Of a DNA stretch of 28,039 nucleotides, positions 16,398 through 24,325 are shown piece after piece (within the stretch, counting starts at the first letter, position 1; every line of letters starts with the position of its first letter). A program made the position numbers and the translations under genes. Below the pieces are notes generated by a model. It saw only the letters and a program-made list of their open reading frames with translations, ran no database searches and was not told the origin of the DNA. The stretch comes from JABCPE02 sp963520725 (GTDB lineage: Bacteria > Bacteroidota > Bacteroidia > Flavobacteriales > Weeksellaceae): contig CAUQSG010000016.1 in the NCBI GenBank assembly GCA_963520725.1, forward strand, positions 1 to 28,039, read 5' to 3'.

Positions 16398-17282
16398 ATG
16401 AAAAGTTTTTTAAAATCAATCAAAGTTGTATTAGCAGTAGTGTTTTTTGTTTTTTCGCTTTTGGCTTGTAGAAGTCAGGAGAATGATGATATCGTGGTAC
16501 CAAAGCCAAAACCAGAGCAGTCCAGCACGGAACTGAAATGGAGTAAGGTGGAATTTCGTTTTACAGAAGGGCATTCTCACGGGTATTTTCATGGTTCGCC
16601 AGAATATCCAGGTGTGAAATATCTGAAATCTGTACAAAAATTCTTTTTTGAGAATAAAAACGGTCAGATAGTTCCATCGGCTGATAATCCTGCTGCCCTT
16701 AGTGTAATGTCTGCTGATGGAGGGCTGTCTCTCTATGGATTGGAGATTTTCTATTACAATGAAAAAGGTGAGCGAATCAACAGTGTTTTGGCATCTGATG
16801 AGGCAGCAAAGCAATATCAGCACTTCTTTTTAATGGAAAATATAGTAGCTATAAGTGGCGGGACAGTAGTTCCAAATAAGGAAATCATGACTTATAAATA
16901 CCGTGATACTAATCCTGAGAACAAATATATCTATAAAAGCTTTGGAGGCCAGCGTGATGCCAAAATAAGACCAGAAAAAATAGGACTGAAAGGATTTTTC
17001 GATGTGAAAAAACCATACCTGAATTTTGATTTGAGAATTGTTTTGGCTCAGTTCAGCCAAAAACCAGATAATTTGGAGTATGATAAACTTTCTTCGGCTT
17101 CTTTTGATAAAAAATTGGATATTAAAATCCCTGTTCATATTTATACAGATAGAATTAACGAAGACAGCTTAATTGAAGATGCTATGAGGGAATTTGGAGT
17201 TACAGAAGCTGAAATAAAAGCAGATATAAATGCAAAATTGAATTCAAAAGTTAATTCTGAAAGTAGTGGAGTTTTCCTCTAA
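16398..17282 (+). CDS. Lipoprotein B of the TonB locus, His-rich, unknown function
   Basis: The product has 294 residues. The lipobox LLAC puts the lipidated Cys at residue 24, followed by RSQENDD, again an acidic surface-export-like start. A histidine cluster, GHSHGYFHG (58-66), is absent from the paralogue and could bind metal. Shared blocks are LEIFYYNEKG (115-124), QHFF (141-144), YKYRDTNPEN (166-175), GLKGFF (196-201) and FDLRIVLAQF (210-219). A C-terminal extension (about 250-294) is helical and charged and has no counterpart in lipoprotein A. The gene ends 8 bases before a strong bidirectional terminator, so it closes the locus. Family and ligand are unknown. Confidence 0.75.
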   Translation: MKSFLKSIKVVLAVVFFVFSLLACRSQENDDIVVPKPKPEQSSTELKWSKVEFRFTEGHSHGYFHGSPEYPGVKYLKSVQKFFFENKNGQIVPSADNPAALSVMSADGGLSLYGLEIFYYNEKGERINSVLASDEAAKQYQHFFLMENIVAISGGTVVPNKEIMTYKYRDTNPENKYIYKSFGGQRDAKIRPEKIGLKGFFDVKKPYLNFDLRIVLAQFSQKPDNLEYDKLSSASFDKKLDIKIPVHIYTDRINEDSLIEDAMREFGVTEAEIKADINAKLNSKVNSESSGVFL

Positions 17283-17289
17283 AAAAAAT

Positions 17290-17322
17290 AAAAATCTCTT
17301 TCAATTTGAAAGAGATTTTTTT
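17290..17322. terminator. Bidirectional terminator between the TonB locus and galE
   Basis: A perfect 13-bp stem (17290-17302 with 17308-17320) and a 5-base loop carry an A run before and a T run after. It can end both the plus-strand lipoprotein transcript and the minus-strand galE transcript. Confidence 0.85.
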
Positions 17323-17330
17323 ATTGAAAT

Positions 17331-18347
17331 TTATTTTTCTTGTTCTAGATTTCTCTGCCAGAGCCAAGTGGTTCTCAGTGCTTCTTCCAGCGGAGTTTCT
17401 GCCTTCCAACCAAGTTCTTTTTCGGCTTTGGAAGCATCTGCATAAGCGATGGTAATATCACCTGCTCTTCTGTCACAGATTTGGTAAGGAATTTCTAGAT
17501 TATTTGCTTTTTCAAAAGCCTTTACGATTTCAAGGACAGAAGAACCTTTCCCAGTTCCCAGATTGAAAATATCAACTAAAGTTTCTGATTTTTCTGAGGT
17601 TAGTTTCTGCAGGGCTTTCACATGAGCTTTGGCTAAATCCATCACATAGATGTAATCACGGATGGCAGTGCCGTCAGGAGTAGGGTAGTCATCTCCCCAG
17701 ATGTTTAGTTTTTCTCGTATTCCTGCTGCGGTTTGGGTCACATACGGAACGAGATTGTTAGGAATTCCGAGAGGAAGTTCGCCTATTTTAGCTGAAGGAT
17801 GCGCCCCGATAGGATTAAAATATCTTAATAATGATACTTTCTTTTGGTGGGCAGCAGCAAAATCTTTCAGAATCTCTTCTGCCATCTGTTTGGTTCGTCC
17901 ATAGGCGGATTCGGCAGGTTTTATAGGTGCTTCTTCATTTATCGGCATCTGGTCAGCCTGTCCATAAACGGTGCAGGAAGAGCTGAAAATAAAATTAGAA
18001 ATATTTCTTTCTTTGAATTCCTGCAGAAGATTGATAAGAGAAACCATATTGTTTTCGTAGTAGTCAATAGGTTTTACTTGGCTTTCTCCCACAGCCTTGA
18101 ATGCAGCAAAATGAATGCAGCCATCTATTTTATGAGCATCTAAAACCTGCACTATTTGGCTTCGGTTTCTTAAATCAATAGGATAGAAAGCAGGAGTTTT
18201 TCCAGTGATTTGCTCTATTCCAGTTAGTATTTTTTTGTCCGTGTTAGAGAGGTTGTCTACGATAACCACATCAAAACCATTTTCTAGAAGCTCCACCACA
18301 GTATGCGAACCGATGTAGCCTAGACCACCCGTAACTAGTATTGTCAT
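17331..18347 (-). CDS. galE: GalE, UDP-glucose 4-epimerase
   Basis: The product has 338 residues, the usual length. It begins with the NAD-binding Rossmann motif GGLGYIGSH. SSSCTVYG supplies the active-site Ser/Thr region, and YGRTK holds the catalytic Tyr and Lys. ALRTTWLWQ near the end matches GalE C-termini. The enzyme interconverts UDP-glucose and UDP-galactose for surface glycans and galactose use. It is the last gene of a minus-strand unit, starting 4 bases after the stop of a small secreted protein and downstream of a sugar aminotransferase. Activity on N-acetylated sugars cannot be excluded from sequence. Confidence 0.94.
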   Translation of the reverse strand: MTILVTGGLGYIGSHTVVELLENGFDVVIVDNLSNTDKKILTGIEQITGKTPAFYPIDLRNRSQIVQVLDAHKIDGCIHFAAFKAVGESQVKPIDYYENNMVSLINLLQEFKERNISNFIFSSSCTVYGQADQMPINEEAPIKPAESAYGRTKQMAEEILKDFAAAHQKKVSLLRYFNPIGAHPSAKIGELPLGIPNNLVPYVTQTAAGIREKLNIWGDDYPTPDGTAIRDYIYVMDLAKAHVKALQKLTSEKSETLVDIFNLGTGKGSSVLEIVKAFEKANNLEIPYQICDRRAGDITIAYADASKAEKELGWKAETPLEEALRTTWLWQRNLEQEK

Positions 18348-18351
18348 GCTC

Positions 18352-18870
18352 TTAATTATGTTTTGAAATTCCTTTTTTGTATAAGTCTATCAAAAATTTT
18401 TTCTTTTCGTTCATCTTCATTTTAGGATTGATAATGGAGATAAACACCACATTGTTTTCCTTTACGCCAGAAAGTATGATTTGATTGATTTTTTGAGATT
18501 CATAATCAAGTTCGATACTCCACAAAACATAGCCTTCGGATAGTTTTTTGCTGATTTCGGTAACTTTAGCATTGATGGTGTTACTTTTCCAAAAATCAAA
18601 ATCCCACTTATAAAAAGCCTCTAACAATTCAGTTTGAGAAAGACCTTCCTTGTAAAATTCCATATTCTGAGAAGGCCGAACAGAAACTTGTATGTTTGAA
18701 TTTTGTTTGTCATGGAATAAAAACGCACCCGAATTTTCATCCGTTCTTATGTATTTTACAGATTCGGGAAACTGAACCAAATAGTCATTATTGATTAAAA
18801 ACTTATTCCCCTCCTGCTGTGCCCACACAAAAGAATTGAAAAATAGCAGTAAAAACAAAAATATTCTCAT
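18352..18870 (-). CDS. Small secreted protein of unknown function
   Basis: The product has 172 residues. The signal peptide is residues 1-18 (cut after VWAQ), with no lipobox Cys, so it is a soluble periplasmic or secreted protein of about 150 residues. The mature part alternates beta-like stretches and helices (YLVQFPESVKYI, AFLFHDKQNSNIQVSV) and ends in a basic helix. I do not recognise a family. It sits between the aminotransferase gene (19 bases upstream) and galE (4 bases downstream) and is probably cotranscribed. Whether it takes part in glycan assembly is not shown. Confidence 0.7.
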   Translation of the reverse strand: MRIFLFLLLFFNSFVWAQQEGNKFLINNDYLVQFPESVKYIRTDENSGAFLFHDKQNSNIQVSVRPSQNMEFYKEGLSQTELLEAFYKWDFDFWKSNTINAKVTEISKKLSEGYVLWSIELDYESQKINQIILSGVKENNVVFISIINPKMKMNEKKKFLIDLYKKGISKHN

Positions 18871-18889
18871 AATTATGGTGTTTAAAAAA

Positions 18890-20017
18890 TTATTTATTCA
18901 TGAATTCCAGAACACTTTCTGTAATGTATTTTAGCTGCTCTTCATCCAGCTCTGTGTGCATTGGCAGAGAAATTACTTGGTCTAGAAGCTTGTCTGTGTT
19001 TTTAAAGTCAGCATCATTACTCGCTTGGAAGTATGCTTTTTGTTTTCTAAGCGCCACAGGATAATAAATCATTGCAGGGATTTCCTTTGAAGCAAGAAAC
19101 TCCTGTAGTTCATTTCTTTTTCCATTTAAAACCCTCAGCGTGTACTGATGAAAAACATGAGTAGAATTTTCTTCTCTTTTTGGGATAAGTAAATGTGGAT
19201 GCCCAGCAAAAGCTTCATCGTAGAAGTTAGCGGCTTTTCTTCTGGCTTCGTTATAGGTTTCTAAATGAGGTAGTTTTCTTCTCAAAATAGCCGCCTGTAC
19301 GCTGTCCAATCGAGAGTTTACGCCCACTTCATCGTGATAGTATCTCTTGTACATTCCGTGATTTACGATTCCTCTTATTTTGTAGGCCAAATCATCATCA
19401 TTGGTAAAAATAGCGCCACCATCTCCATAACAACCTAAATTTTTAGAAGGGAAAAACGATGTAGTTCCTATGGTTCCTATGGTTCCTGCCTTTTTCTGAG
19501 TTTCATCAGAGAAAATAAAATCAGCACCGATAGCCTGTGCATTATCCTCGATTACAAAAAGATTATGCTCTTTTGCAATTTTCAAAATAGCCTCCATATT
19601 CGCGCACTGCCCGAAAAGATGCACAGGCATGATAGCCTTGGTTTTAGGTGTAATGGCTTTTTTAAGCTGCTCAATATCAATAGTGAAATTGTCATAATCT
19701 ACATCCACCAAAACAGCTTTTAGTTTTAATAAATGGATAACTTCCACTGTAGCCGCAAAGGTGAAATCTGCCGTAATCACTTCATCGCCTTCCTGTAAAT
19801 CAAGTGCCATTAGGGCAATTTGCAGAGCGTCCGTGCCGTTCGCACAAGGAATCACATTTTTTACGTCTAAATATTCTTCTAATTCAACTTGGAAAGACTG
19901 AACCTCAGGACCATTGATAAAGGCTGCCGACTCGAAAACATTCAGCACCGCGTTATCTACTTCGTTTTTTATTTTGAAATATTGACTTTGTAAATCAACC
20001 ATCTGGATTTTTCTCAT
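18890..20017 (-). CDS. DegT/DnrJ/EryC1/StrS-type sugar aminotransferase, WbpE-like
   Basis: The product has 375 residues from the ATG at 20015-20017 (MRKIQMVDLQSQYFKIK, the common start of this family). It is a PLP-dependent fold-type I enzyme: GTDAL (61-65), the cofactor-binding EDNAQ (Asp158), and SFFPSKNLGCYGDGG with the PLP Lys at 192. Such enzymes transfer an amino group to a keto-sugar nucleotide. The SKNLGCYGDGG block and DLQSQY start look like WbpE/WlbC enzymes for UDP-3-keto-GlcNAcA, but the substrate cannot be fixed by eye. The frame stays open to 20287, but that extension overlaps the divergent CBS gene and does not look like the family. It leads a unit with the secreted protein and galE. 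Confidence 0.9.
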   Translation of the reverse strand: MRKIQMVDLQSQYFKIKNEVDNAVLNVFESAAFINGPEVQSFQVELEEYLDVKNVIPCANGTDALQIALMALDLQEGDEVITADFTFAATVEVIHLLKLKAVLVDVDYDNFTIDIEQLKKAITPKTKAIMPVHLFGQCANMEAILKIAKEHNLFVIEDNAQAIGADFIFSDETQKKAGTIGTIGTTSFFPSKNLGCYGDGGAIFTNDDDLAYKIRGIVNHGMYKRYYHDEVGVNSRLDSVQAAILRRKLPHLETYNEARRKAANFYDEAFAGHPHLLIPKREENSTHVFHQYTLRVLNGKRNELQEFLASKEIPAMIYYPVALRKQKAYFQASNDADFKNTDKLLDQVISLPMHTELDEEQLKYITESVLEFMNK

Positions 20018-20104
20018 AATCAAATTTTTTTGTAAAAATACAATTTCTAAACTATTTATAGAAGGAAATTTGGAAAAGATGTTAAATGTCATTAAAAAAA
20101 ATTC

Positions 20105-20133
20105 TTTGGCATAAATATAAAGTCGTACCTTTA
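20105..20133 (+). promoter_or_regulatory. Promoter of the CBS-domain gene
   Basis: TTTG at 20105-20108, a 17-bp spacer and TACCTTTA at 20126-20133 give one mismatch to the -7 consensus. It lies 40 bp before the ATG at 20174. The intergenic stretch 20018-20173 also holds a weak minus-strand TATTTTTA (20033-20040) that could serve the aminotransferase gene. Confidence 0.45.
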
Positions 20134-20173
20134 TCAAAGAAAAAAGGAAGTTTAATCTTAAATGTAAATTATT

Positions 20174-20590
20174 ATGAAACACAGAGTTCCAGTATCTCAG
20201 ATTATGACAAAGGATGTAGTTAAGCTTACTACAAAAAACACATTGTTTGATGCAGAAAAACTTTTCAAAGAGCATAACATCAGACACTTACCTGTTGTGA
20301 GCGGAAACCAGCTGATAGGTATTTTGAGTTATTCGGATTTGTTGAGAATTAGTTTTTCAGAATTGTCGGATAATGAGGAAAAAGTAGACACTACAGTGTA
20401 TAATGCATACACTATAGAGCAGGTGATGGCAAAAAATCCAGTAGGTGTGTCACCAGACCAAACAGTGAGAGATGTAACTGAAATTTTGGCAAAACAAAGT
20501 TTCCACTCTCTACCAGTAGTAGAAAATGGTGAACTGAAAGGAGTAATCACTACAACAGATTTATTGAAATACTTCTTAGAACAATACTAA
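20174..20590 (+). CDS. Two-CBS-domain protein
   Basis: The product has 138 residues made almost wholly of two CBS repeats: about 8-60 (ending in GNQLIGILSYSDLLRI) and about 80-136 (ending in NGELKGVITTTDLLKYF). CBS pairs form a Bateman module that usually binds adenine nucleotides and senses energy or ionic state. There is no attached enzyme or membrane part, so the target must be another protein. Transcription is from its own promoter, divergent from the sugar genes, and it is closed by a strong hairpin. Its function cannot be fixed beyond a regulatory binding protein. Confidence 0.9.
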   Translation: MKHRVPVSQIMTKDVVKLTTKNTLFDAEKLFKEHNIRHLPVVSGNQLIGILSYSDLLRISFSELSDNEEKVDTTVYNAYTIEQVMAKNPVGVSPDQTVRDVTEILAKQSFHSLPVVENGELKGVITTTDLLKYFLEQY

Positions 20591-20612
20591 AAAGTCTTTT
20601 ACAATAAAAAAC

Positions 20613-20648
20613 AAAACATCTTACTTTTTTTGAGTAAGATGTTTTTTT
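20613..20648. terminator. Bidirectional terminator after the CBS gene
   Basis: A perfect 13-bp stem (20613-20625 with 20633-20645) and a 7-base loop (TTTTTTG) are followed by a T run to 20648; A-rich bases precede it. It separates the CBS gene from the converging PAP2 gene. Confidence 0.85.
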
Positions 20649-20671
20649 GTAATTAAATTTATTTCTAAAAT

Positions 20672-21673
20672 TTAAAACTTGATATTCACACCGATAGTCT
20701 GATATCCATACAGAGAACCAGCCGACCACTGTAAATCATATTTTCGCTTCTTTTCTGCTACAGGAGAATTATTTACTTTCGTTATTCTCGCTTTGGCAAT
20801 ATTTTTTCCGATAAGGTAGCCGAGGAAAATAGCGATAGGATAGTCTGATACCCAGTGAACCTTGCTCTGAAGCATTTCAAAAGACATCAGCCCTAAAAGA
20901 GTGTATCCCACAGGTTTTAGCCATTTTTTGTCTGGGTAATTTTCCGTAAGCACCGTGAGGGCTGCCATTGCAGTGGTAAGATGTCCAGAGGGCATGGCAT
21001 CATATTTAGAAGTTTCTTTCTGATATGCCGCAAAACTCGGTGCGAAAGTCCAGTGGCTGTGCCATCCATTTCGTTCAGCGGTGATGAATGGACTTTCTCT
21101 TCCCGTGATACGCTTTATAGACTGAGCGAAAACTCCCGACAGCGCAAGGCTTTCTATGAGCTGCATAGAGGTGCTGATTGCCCGATAATCGTTTTTAAAT
21201 AAACCATAAGTTGCAAGTCCTCCACTGATGAGAATCACTGTAGTTCCGTTACCGATGAAATATAGCGCAGAGTTCACATCCGCAGGGATTATTTTTAGAA
21301 ATCCGAGTTTGCGGTAGGTGTGGGCTTCATTCATGCCGAGAGTTTCGCCAAGATTTCGGCTTTCTCTAATGACCCAAGGGTCGGCAGGTATGAGAGCCAC
21401 GGTGCTTCCCAAGGCGGCAAGTCCGTATGGATAGTATTTTTTTGAAACTATATCTGTGGCTGTTCCTGCAATGTTTTTGGGCATTTTATTGACAATATCC
21501 CAAAACTTTGGTTTTTGATAAATAAAAGTTTCGTTTTCAGATATTTTTACTTCCTGAATTTTTATATTTTGAGTTTGTATGCTGTCCAAAGGTGTTTCCA
21601 CTGCCAAACTATCATTAGTCTGAGCCATGAAAAAAGAACTTAGAAATAGGCTGGCAAAAATTGTAATCTTCAT
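20672..21673 (-). CDS. PAP2-superfamily protein with altered motifs
   Basis: The product has 333 residues. A signal peptide spans 1-17 (FFMAQ) and several hydrophobic helices follow, so it is a membrane protein facing the periplasm. The PAP2 motifs are partly kept: MPSGH (227-231) and HWVSD (273-277, His and Asp present). Motif 1 reads K187-RITGRE-S194-P195, with Ser where Arg is canonical. The first half of motif 3 reads EM (266-267) where SR is expected. PAP2 enzymes remove phosphate from lipid phosphates; the missing arginines raise doubt about normal phosphatase activity, though RESP may be a subfamily trait. It starts 10 bases after a second, disrupted PAP2 gene. Confidence 0.82.
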   Translation of the reverse strand: MKITIFASLFLSSFFMAQTNDSLAVETPLDSIQTQNIKIQEVKISENETFIYQKPKFWDIVNKMPKNIAGTATDIVSKKYYPYGLAALGSTVALIPADPWVIRESRNLGETLGMNEAHTYRKLGFLKIIPADVNSALYFIGNGTTVILISGGLATYGLFKNDYRAISTSMQLIESLALSGVFAQSIKRITGRESPFITAERNGWHSHWTFAPSFAAYQKETSKYDAMPSGHLTTAMAALTVLTENYPDKKWLKPVGYTLLGLMSFEMLQSKVHWVSDYPIAIFLGYLIGKNIAKARITKVNNSPVAEKKRKYDLQWSAGSLYGYQTIGVNIKF

Positions 21674-21683
21674 TATTTAACTA

Positions 21684-22442
21684 TTAATAAACTACGCCCA
21701 AGAAAGGGTCTTTTTTTTCTTTTTTAGGTTTGTTCCATTTGTATTTGTGTGTCCAGTATGCTAGTTTCATAGATAGAATTCCCAGCCCAGCGCCGAATAG
21801 GACATCACTCACATAGTGTCTGTTGTTAGCTATTCTCATGATTCCCACCACACTAGCCGAACCATAGGCTGCATAAGGCATCCAAGGATGCTCGTCCTTG
21901 TATTCCATGGCAAGGATAGTAGCCCCGCTAAAAGCGTATGCGGTATGCCCAGAAGGGAAGGACATACGGGCTCCATTGGGTCTTTCATTGTTGATTAATG
22001 TTTTCATTAAATGCGCCAGTCCTAAAGTGATGATGTGTCCTTTGGCATGTATGGCGATACGGTTCTTCCAGTCTGTTTTGGGTTTCATTCCCATCAGCTC
22101 AAAACCATAGACAGCGACATGAGGAGCAAACTGGAGATAATCATCAAATTTATTTCTAAAATGAGGAATCTGTTTGTTTCTCCACTGGTGGACTTCCTGT
22201 TTGGTTTTCCCTTCGGAGATTAGTCAAAGAGCCATCAGCCCAGCAGGAATGTAGAGTTCCTTGGGTCTGAATTTAGGTCTTTCAATGAGGTTTACACTAT
22301 CTTGTTTGGCTTCTATGGTCAGGGTTTCCTGCGTTTCTTGTATTTCCTGTTCTGTCACTTCCTGCCCTTTTTGTTCTTGAGCAAGGCATTTGCCGTTTGC
22401 AATGAAAAACAAGGGTAAGAAAAATAAAAACTTTAACAACAT
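21684..22442 (-). pseudogene. PAP2-superfamily phosphatase gene interrupted by an in-frame TGA
   Basis: The reading frame from ATG 22442 to the stop at 21684 is continuous except for one TGA at 22224-22226 (codon 73). Upstream is a signal peptide (MLLKFLFFLPLFF...CLAQ) and the segment ELYIPAGLMAL. Downstream, in the same frame, LISEGKTKQEVHQWRNKQ leads into the catalytic part with all canonical PAP2 motifs: K-TLINNE-RP, FPSGH and MR....RHYVSD. The domain is thus cut off from its signal peptide and first helix. An internal ATG at 22092-22094 could give a 136-residue fragment that keeps the motifs. GGA to TGA or TGG to TGA would explain the change. A sequencing error is the main alternative. 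Confidence 0.8.
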
Positions 22443-22501
22443 AAATTCTTAAAATTAATAGTTTTTAAAATTAAAATTTAACTTCAAAAAAAGATTTAAT
22501 T

Positions 22502-23374
22502 CTATAAATTTTTCATTTCAGCTTTTATTCTATCTTGTAGATTTTCAGAAGCTTTTATTAGAGGGAGTCTTAGGTGGTTTTTGATAATGCCCATTTCTGC
22601 TAAAACTGTTTTCACACCGCAAGGGTTTCCTTCCGCGAAGATAAGTCTTATGATTTCAACGAGCTGATTGTGAATAGCATATGCTTCTTTTACTTTGCTT
22701 TCTTTGGCAAGTTTTATCATGTCTGAAAAAAGCTTAGGATAAGCCTGTCCAATTACCGAAATTACGCCGTCTCCACCAGCCAAAGTAACAGGAAGAGTGA
22801 ACTCATCATCACCCGAAACTAGAGAAAAACCTGTAGGCTTCTTTCTTAAAATATCAAAATATTGGCTGATATTCGGCGAAGCTTCTTTTATCATGAAAAG
22901 ATTTGGGAAATTTTTGGCAAGTCTCAGCGTTGTTGCTGCTTCTATATTTTGCCCTGTTCGTCCAGGAACATTGTAAATGATGATGTTTTTCCCTGTGGAA
23001 GCCAGCATTTTATAGTGCTGATAAATTCCCTCTTGATTAGGTTTATTATAATATGGCGAAACAGAAAGAACTCCCTCAAAGTCGCTTAAATCCGTAGATT
23101 CTATTTGTTCTTTAACATCCAAAGTATTATTCCCTCCGATTCCTAAAACTAGAGGAAGTCTTTTGTTATTTACTTTTACGATATGCTCTATGACTTGTGC
23201 CTGTTCAGCCTTGGAAAGCGTGGCAGTTTCCGCTGTAGTTCCTAGAACAACTAGGAAATCCGTTCCATTGGCGATGTTATATTCTACTAATTTAGTTAAA
23301 GAATCAAAATCTATGGATAAATCCTCATTAAATGGCGTAACCAAAGCTACTCCCAGACCTTTTAAATTACTCAT
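22502..23374 (-). CDS. dapA: DapA, 4-hydroxy-tetrahydrodipicolinate synthase
   Basis: The product has 290 residues, the usual length. It is a TIM-barrel aldolase with GTTAE (46-50), YNVPGRTG (Tyr134, Arg139) and the Schiff-base Lys163 in MIKEAS. It condenses pyruvate with aspartate semialdehyde, the first committed step to diaminopimelate and lysine. A TAAATTTG box lies 19 bp upstream of the ATG. It stands alone: the PAP2 genes follow after 59 bases on the same strand without an evident hairpin, so some readthrough is possible. Confidence 0.95.
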   Translation of the reverse strand: MSNLKGLGVALVTPFNEDLSIDFDSLTKLVEYNIANGTDFLVVLGTTAETATLSKAEQAQVIEHIVKVNNKRLPLVLGIGGNNTLDVKEQIESTDLSDFEGVLSVSPYYNKPNQEGIYQHYKMLASTGKNIIIYNVPGRTGQNIEAATTLRLAKNFPNLFMIKEASPNISQYFDILRKKPTGFSLVSGDDEFTLPVTLAGGDGVISVIGQAYPKLFSDMIKLAKESKVKEAYAIHNQLVEIIRLIFAEGNPCGVKTVLAEMGIIKNHLRLPLIKASENLQDRIKAEMKNL

Positions 23375-23392
23375 TGTTTAAAATTTTGAAGC

Positions 23393-23400
23393 CAAATTTA
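23393..23400 (-). promoter_or_regulatory. -7 promoter box for dapA
   Basis: On the minus strand this reads TAAATTTG, an exact TAnnTTTG match, 18 bp before the dapA ATG. No clear -33 TTTG is seen. Confidence 0.5.
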
Positions 23401-23499
23401 AGGTTTTTATTTAAAAAGATAAAAATAAGCCATGATATTTTAAGTAAAATTTAGGATTTTGATGTTTCTTCTTTTCTTTCTATGGTTTTGAATATCATA

Positions 23500-23534
23500 T
23501 TTGAGTAAAAATCCCGAAATAATCTATATATTTG
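23500..23534 (+). promoter_or_regulatory. Promoter of the split 5'-nucleotidase unit
   Basis: TTTG at 23500-23503, a 23-bp spacer (long) and TATATTTG at 23527-23534, an exact -7 match, lie 20 bp before the ATG. The remaining part of the 180-base gap 23375-23554 shows no gene. Confidence 0.5.
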
Positions 23535-23554
23535 TGGCTGTATTTTAAGAACAA

Positions 23555-24313
23555 ATGAAAAATAAAAGCATATTATTAGGAGCAGTTTTGATGGCTGTGG
23601 TGTCATGTACTACACAGCTGAATGTAAGCCAAGTTTCTCCTCAGAAAAATCAGTTGATAAATGGAGAAATAGCGCAGAAAAAAGAGTTGGTTTCCGTTAT
23701 CACGCCATATAAAAAGGAGCTGGAGAATAAAATGAACCAAAAAATTTCCCATACCGAGGTGGAGCTTAATAGAAAGGGGGATAATAGTTCGCTCGGGCAG
23801 CTTTTGGCGGATTTCGTGCTGGAAGGAGCGAATGATTGGGGCGCGAAAAACAGCATTCCTGCGGTAGATGCAGCGATTTTAAATATAGGAGGAATCCGAA
23901 ATGATATCAGCAAGGGAGATATTTTGCTGAGAAATATTTTTGAAGTGATGCCTTTTGAAAATCAATTGGTTATCGTTAAAATGAAGGGCGAAGACATACA
24001 AGGCGTGTTTGACTATTACGAAAAACAAAAAAGAAATAATCCCGTGGCAGGCTTTACGATAGTGGTGGAAAATGGAAAACTAAAACAAGGGCTGATAAAC
24101 GGCGAAAAACCAAAAGCGGGTCAGTACTACTACATCGCGACATCGGACTATCTGGCTTATGGAGGAGATTATATGAAATTTTTCCTAAAAGGAGAACAGC
24201 TTATACTAACGGAAATGACCCTAAGGGATTTATTTATTGAGAAATTTAAACAAAATCCAGAGATAAAAATAAAGCAGGAACAAAGACTGCAATTTATCGG
24301 GAATAACCAATAA
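23555..24313 (+). CDS. Lipoprotein equal to the C-terminal domain of 5'-nucleotidases
   Basis: The product has 252 residues. The lipobox VVSC gives a lipidated Cys at about residue 18. The mature part matches the 5_nucleotid_C domain: LGQLLADFVLEGAN, NIGGIRNDISKGDI, FEVMPFENQLVIVKMKGEDI and TSDYLAYGGDYMKF, the last being the nucleotide-binding stretch of UshA-like enzymes. No metallophosphatase domain is present in this protein; it is encoded by the next gene, 12 bases downstream. In UshA-type enzymes both domains lie in one chain and hydrolyse extracellular nucleotides. Here the two halves probably act together in the envelope, but that is inference. Confidence 0.88.
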   Translation: MKNKSILLGAVLMAVVSCTTQLNVSQVSPQKNQLINGEIAQKKELVSVITPYKKELENKMNQKISHTEVELNRKGDNSSLGQLLADFVLEGANDWGAKNSIPAVDAAILNIGGIRNDISKGDILLRNIFEVMPFENQLVIVKMKGEDIQGVFDYYEKQKRNNPVAGFTIVVENGKLKQGLINGEKPKAGQYYYIATSDYLAYGGDYMKFFLKGEQLILTEMTLRDLFIEKFKQNPEIKIKQEQRLQFIGNNQ

Positions 24314-24325
24314 GGATGAACAAAA

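Noticed and set aside
19461..19490. Short tandem repeat (TTCCTATGG units) in the aminotransferase gene
   Set aside because: It encodes GTIGTIG before the PLP-lysine block, which fits the family's normal Gly/Ile-rich turn; two units are too few for a phase-variable repeat.
20018..20287. N-terminal extension of the aminotransferase frame up to 20287
   Set aside because: It overlaps the divergent CBS gene and its promoter, has no family-like sequence, and MRKIQMVDLQSQY at 20017 is the normal start.
22224..22226. TGA read as selenocysteine or as a recoded sense codon
   Set aside because: PAP2 enzymes do not need selenocysteine, no insertion-type hairpin stands out after it, and TGA is an ordinary stop at 25268-25270.
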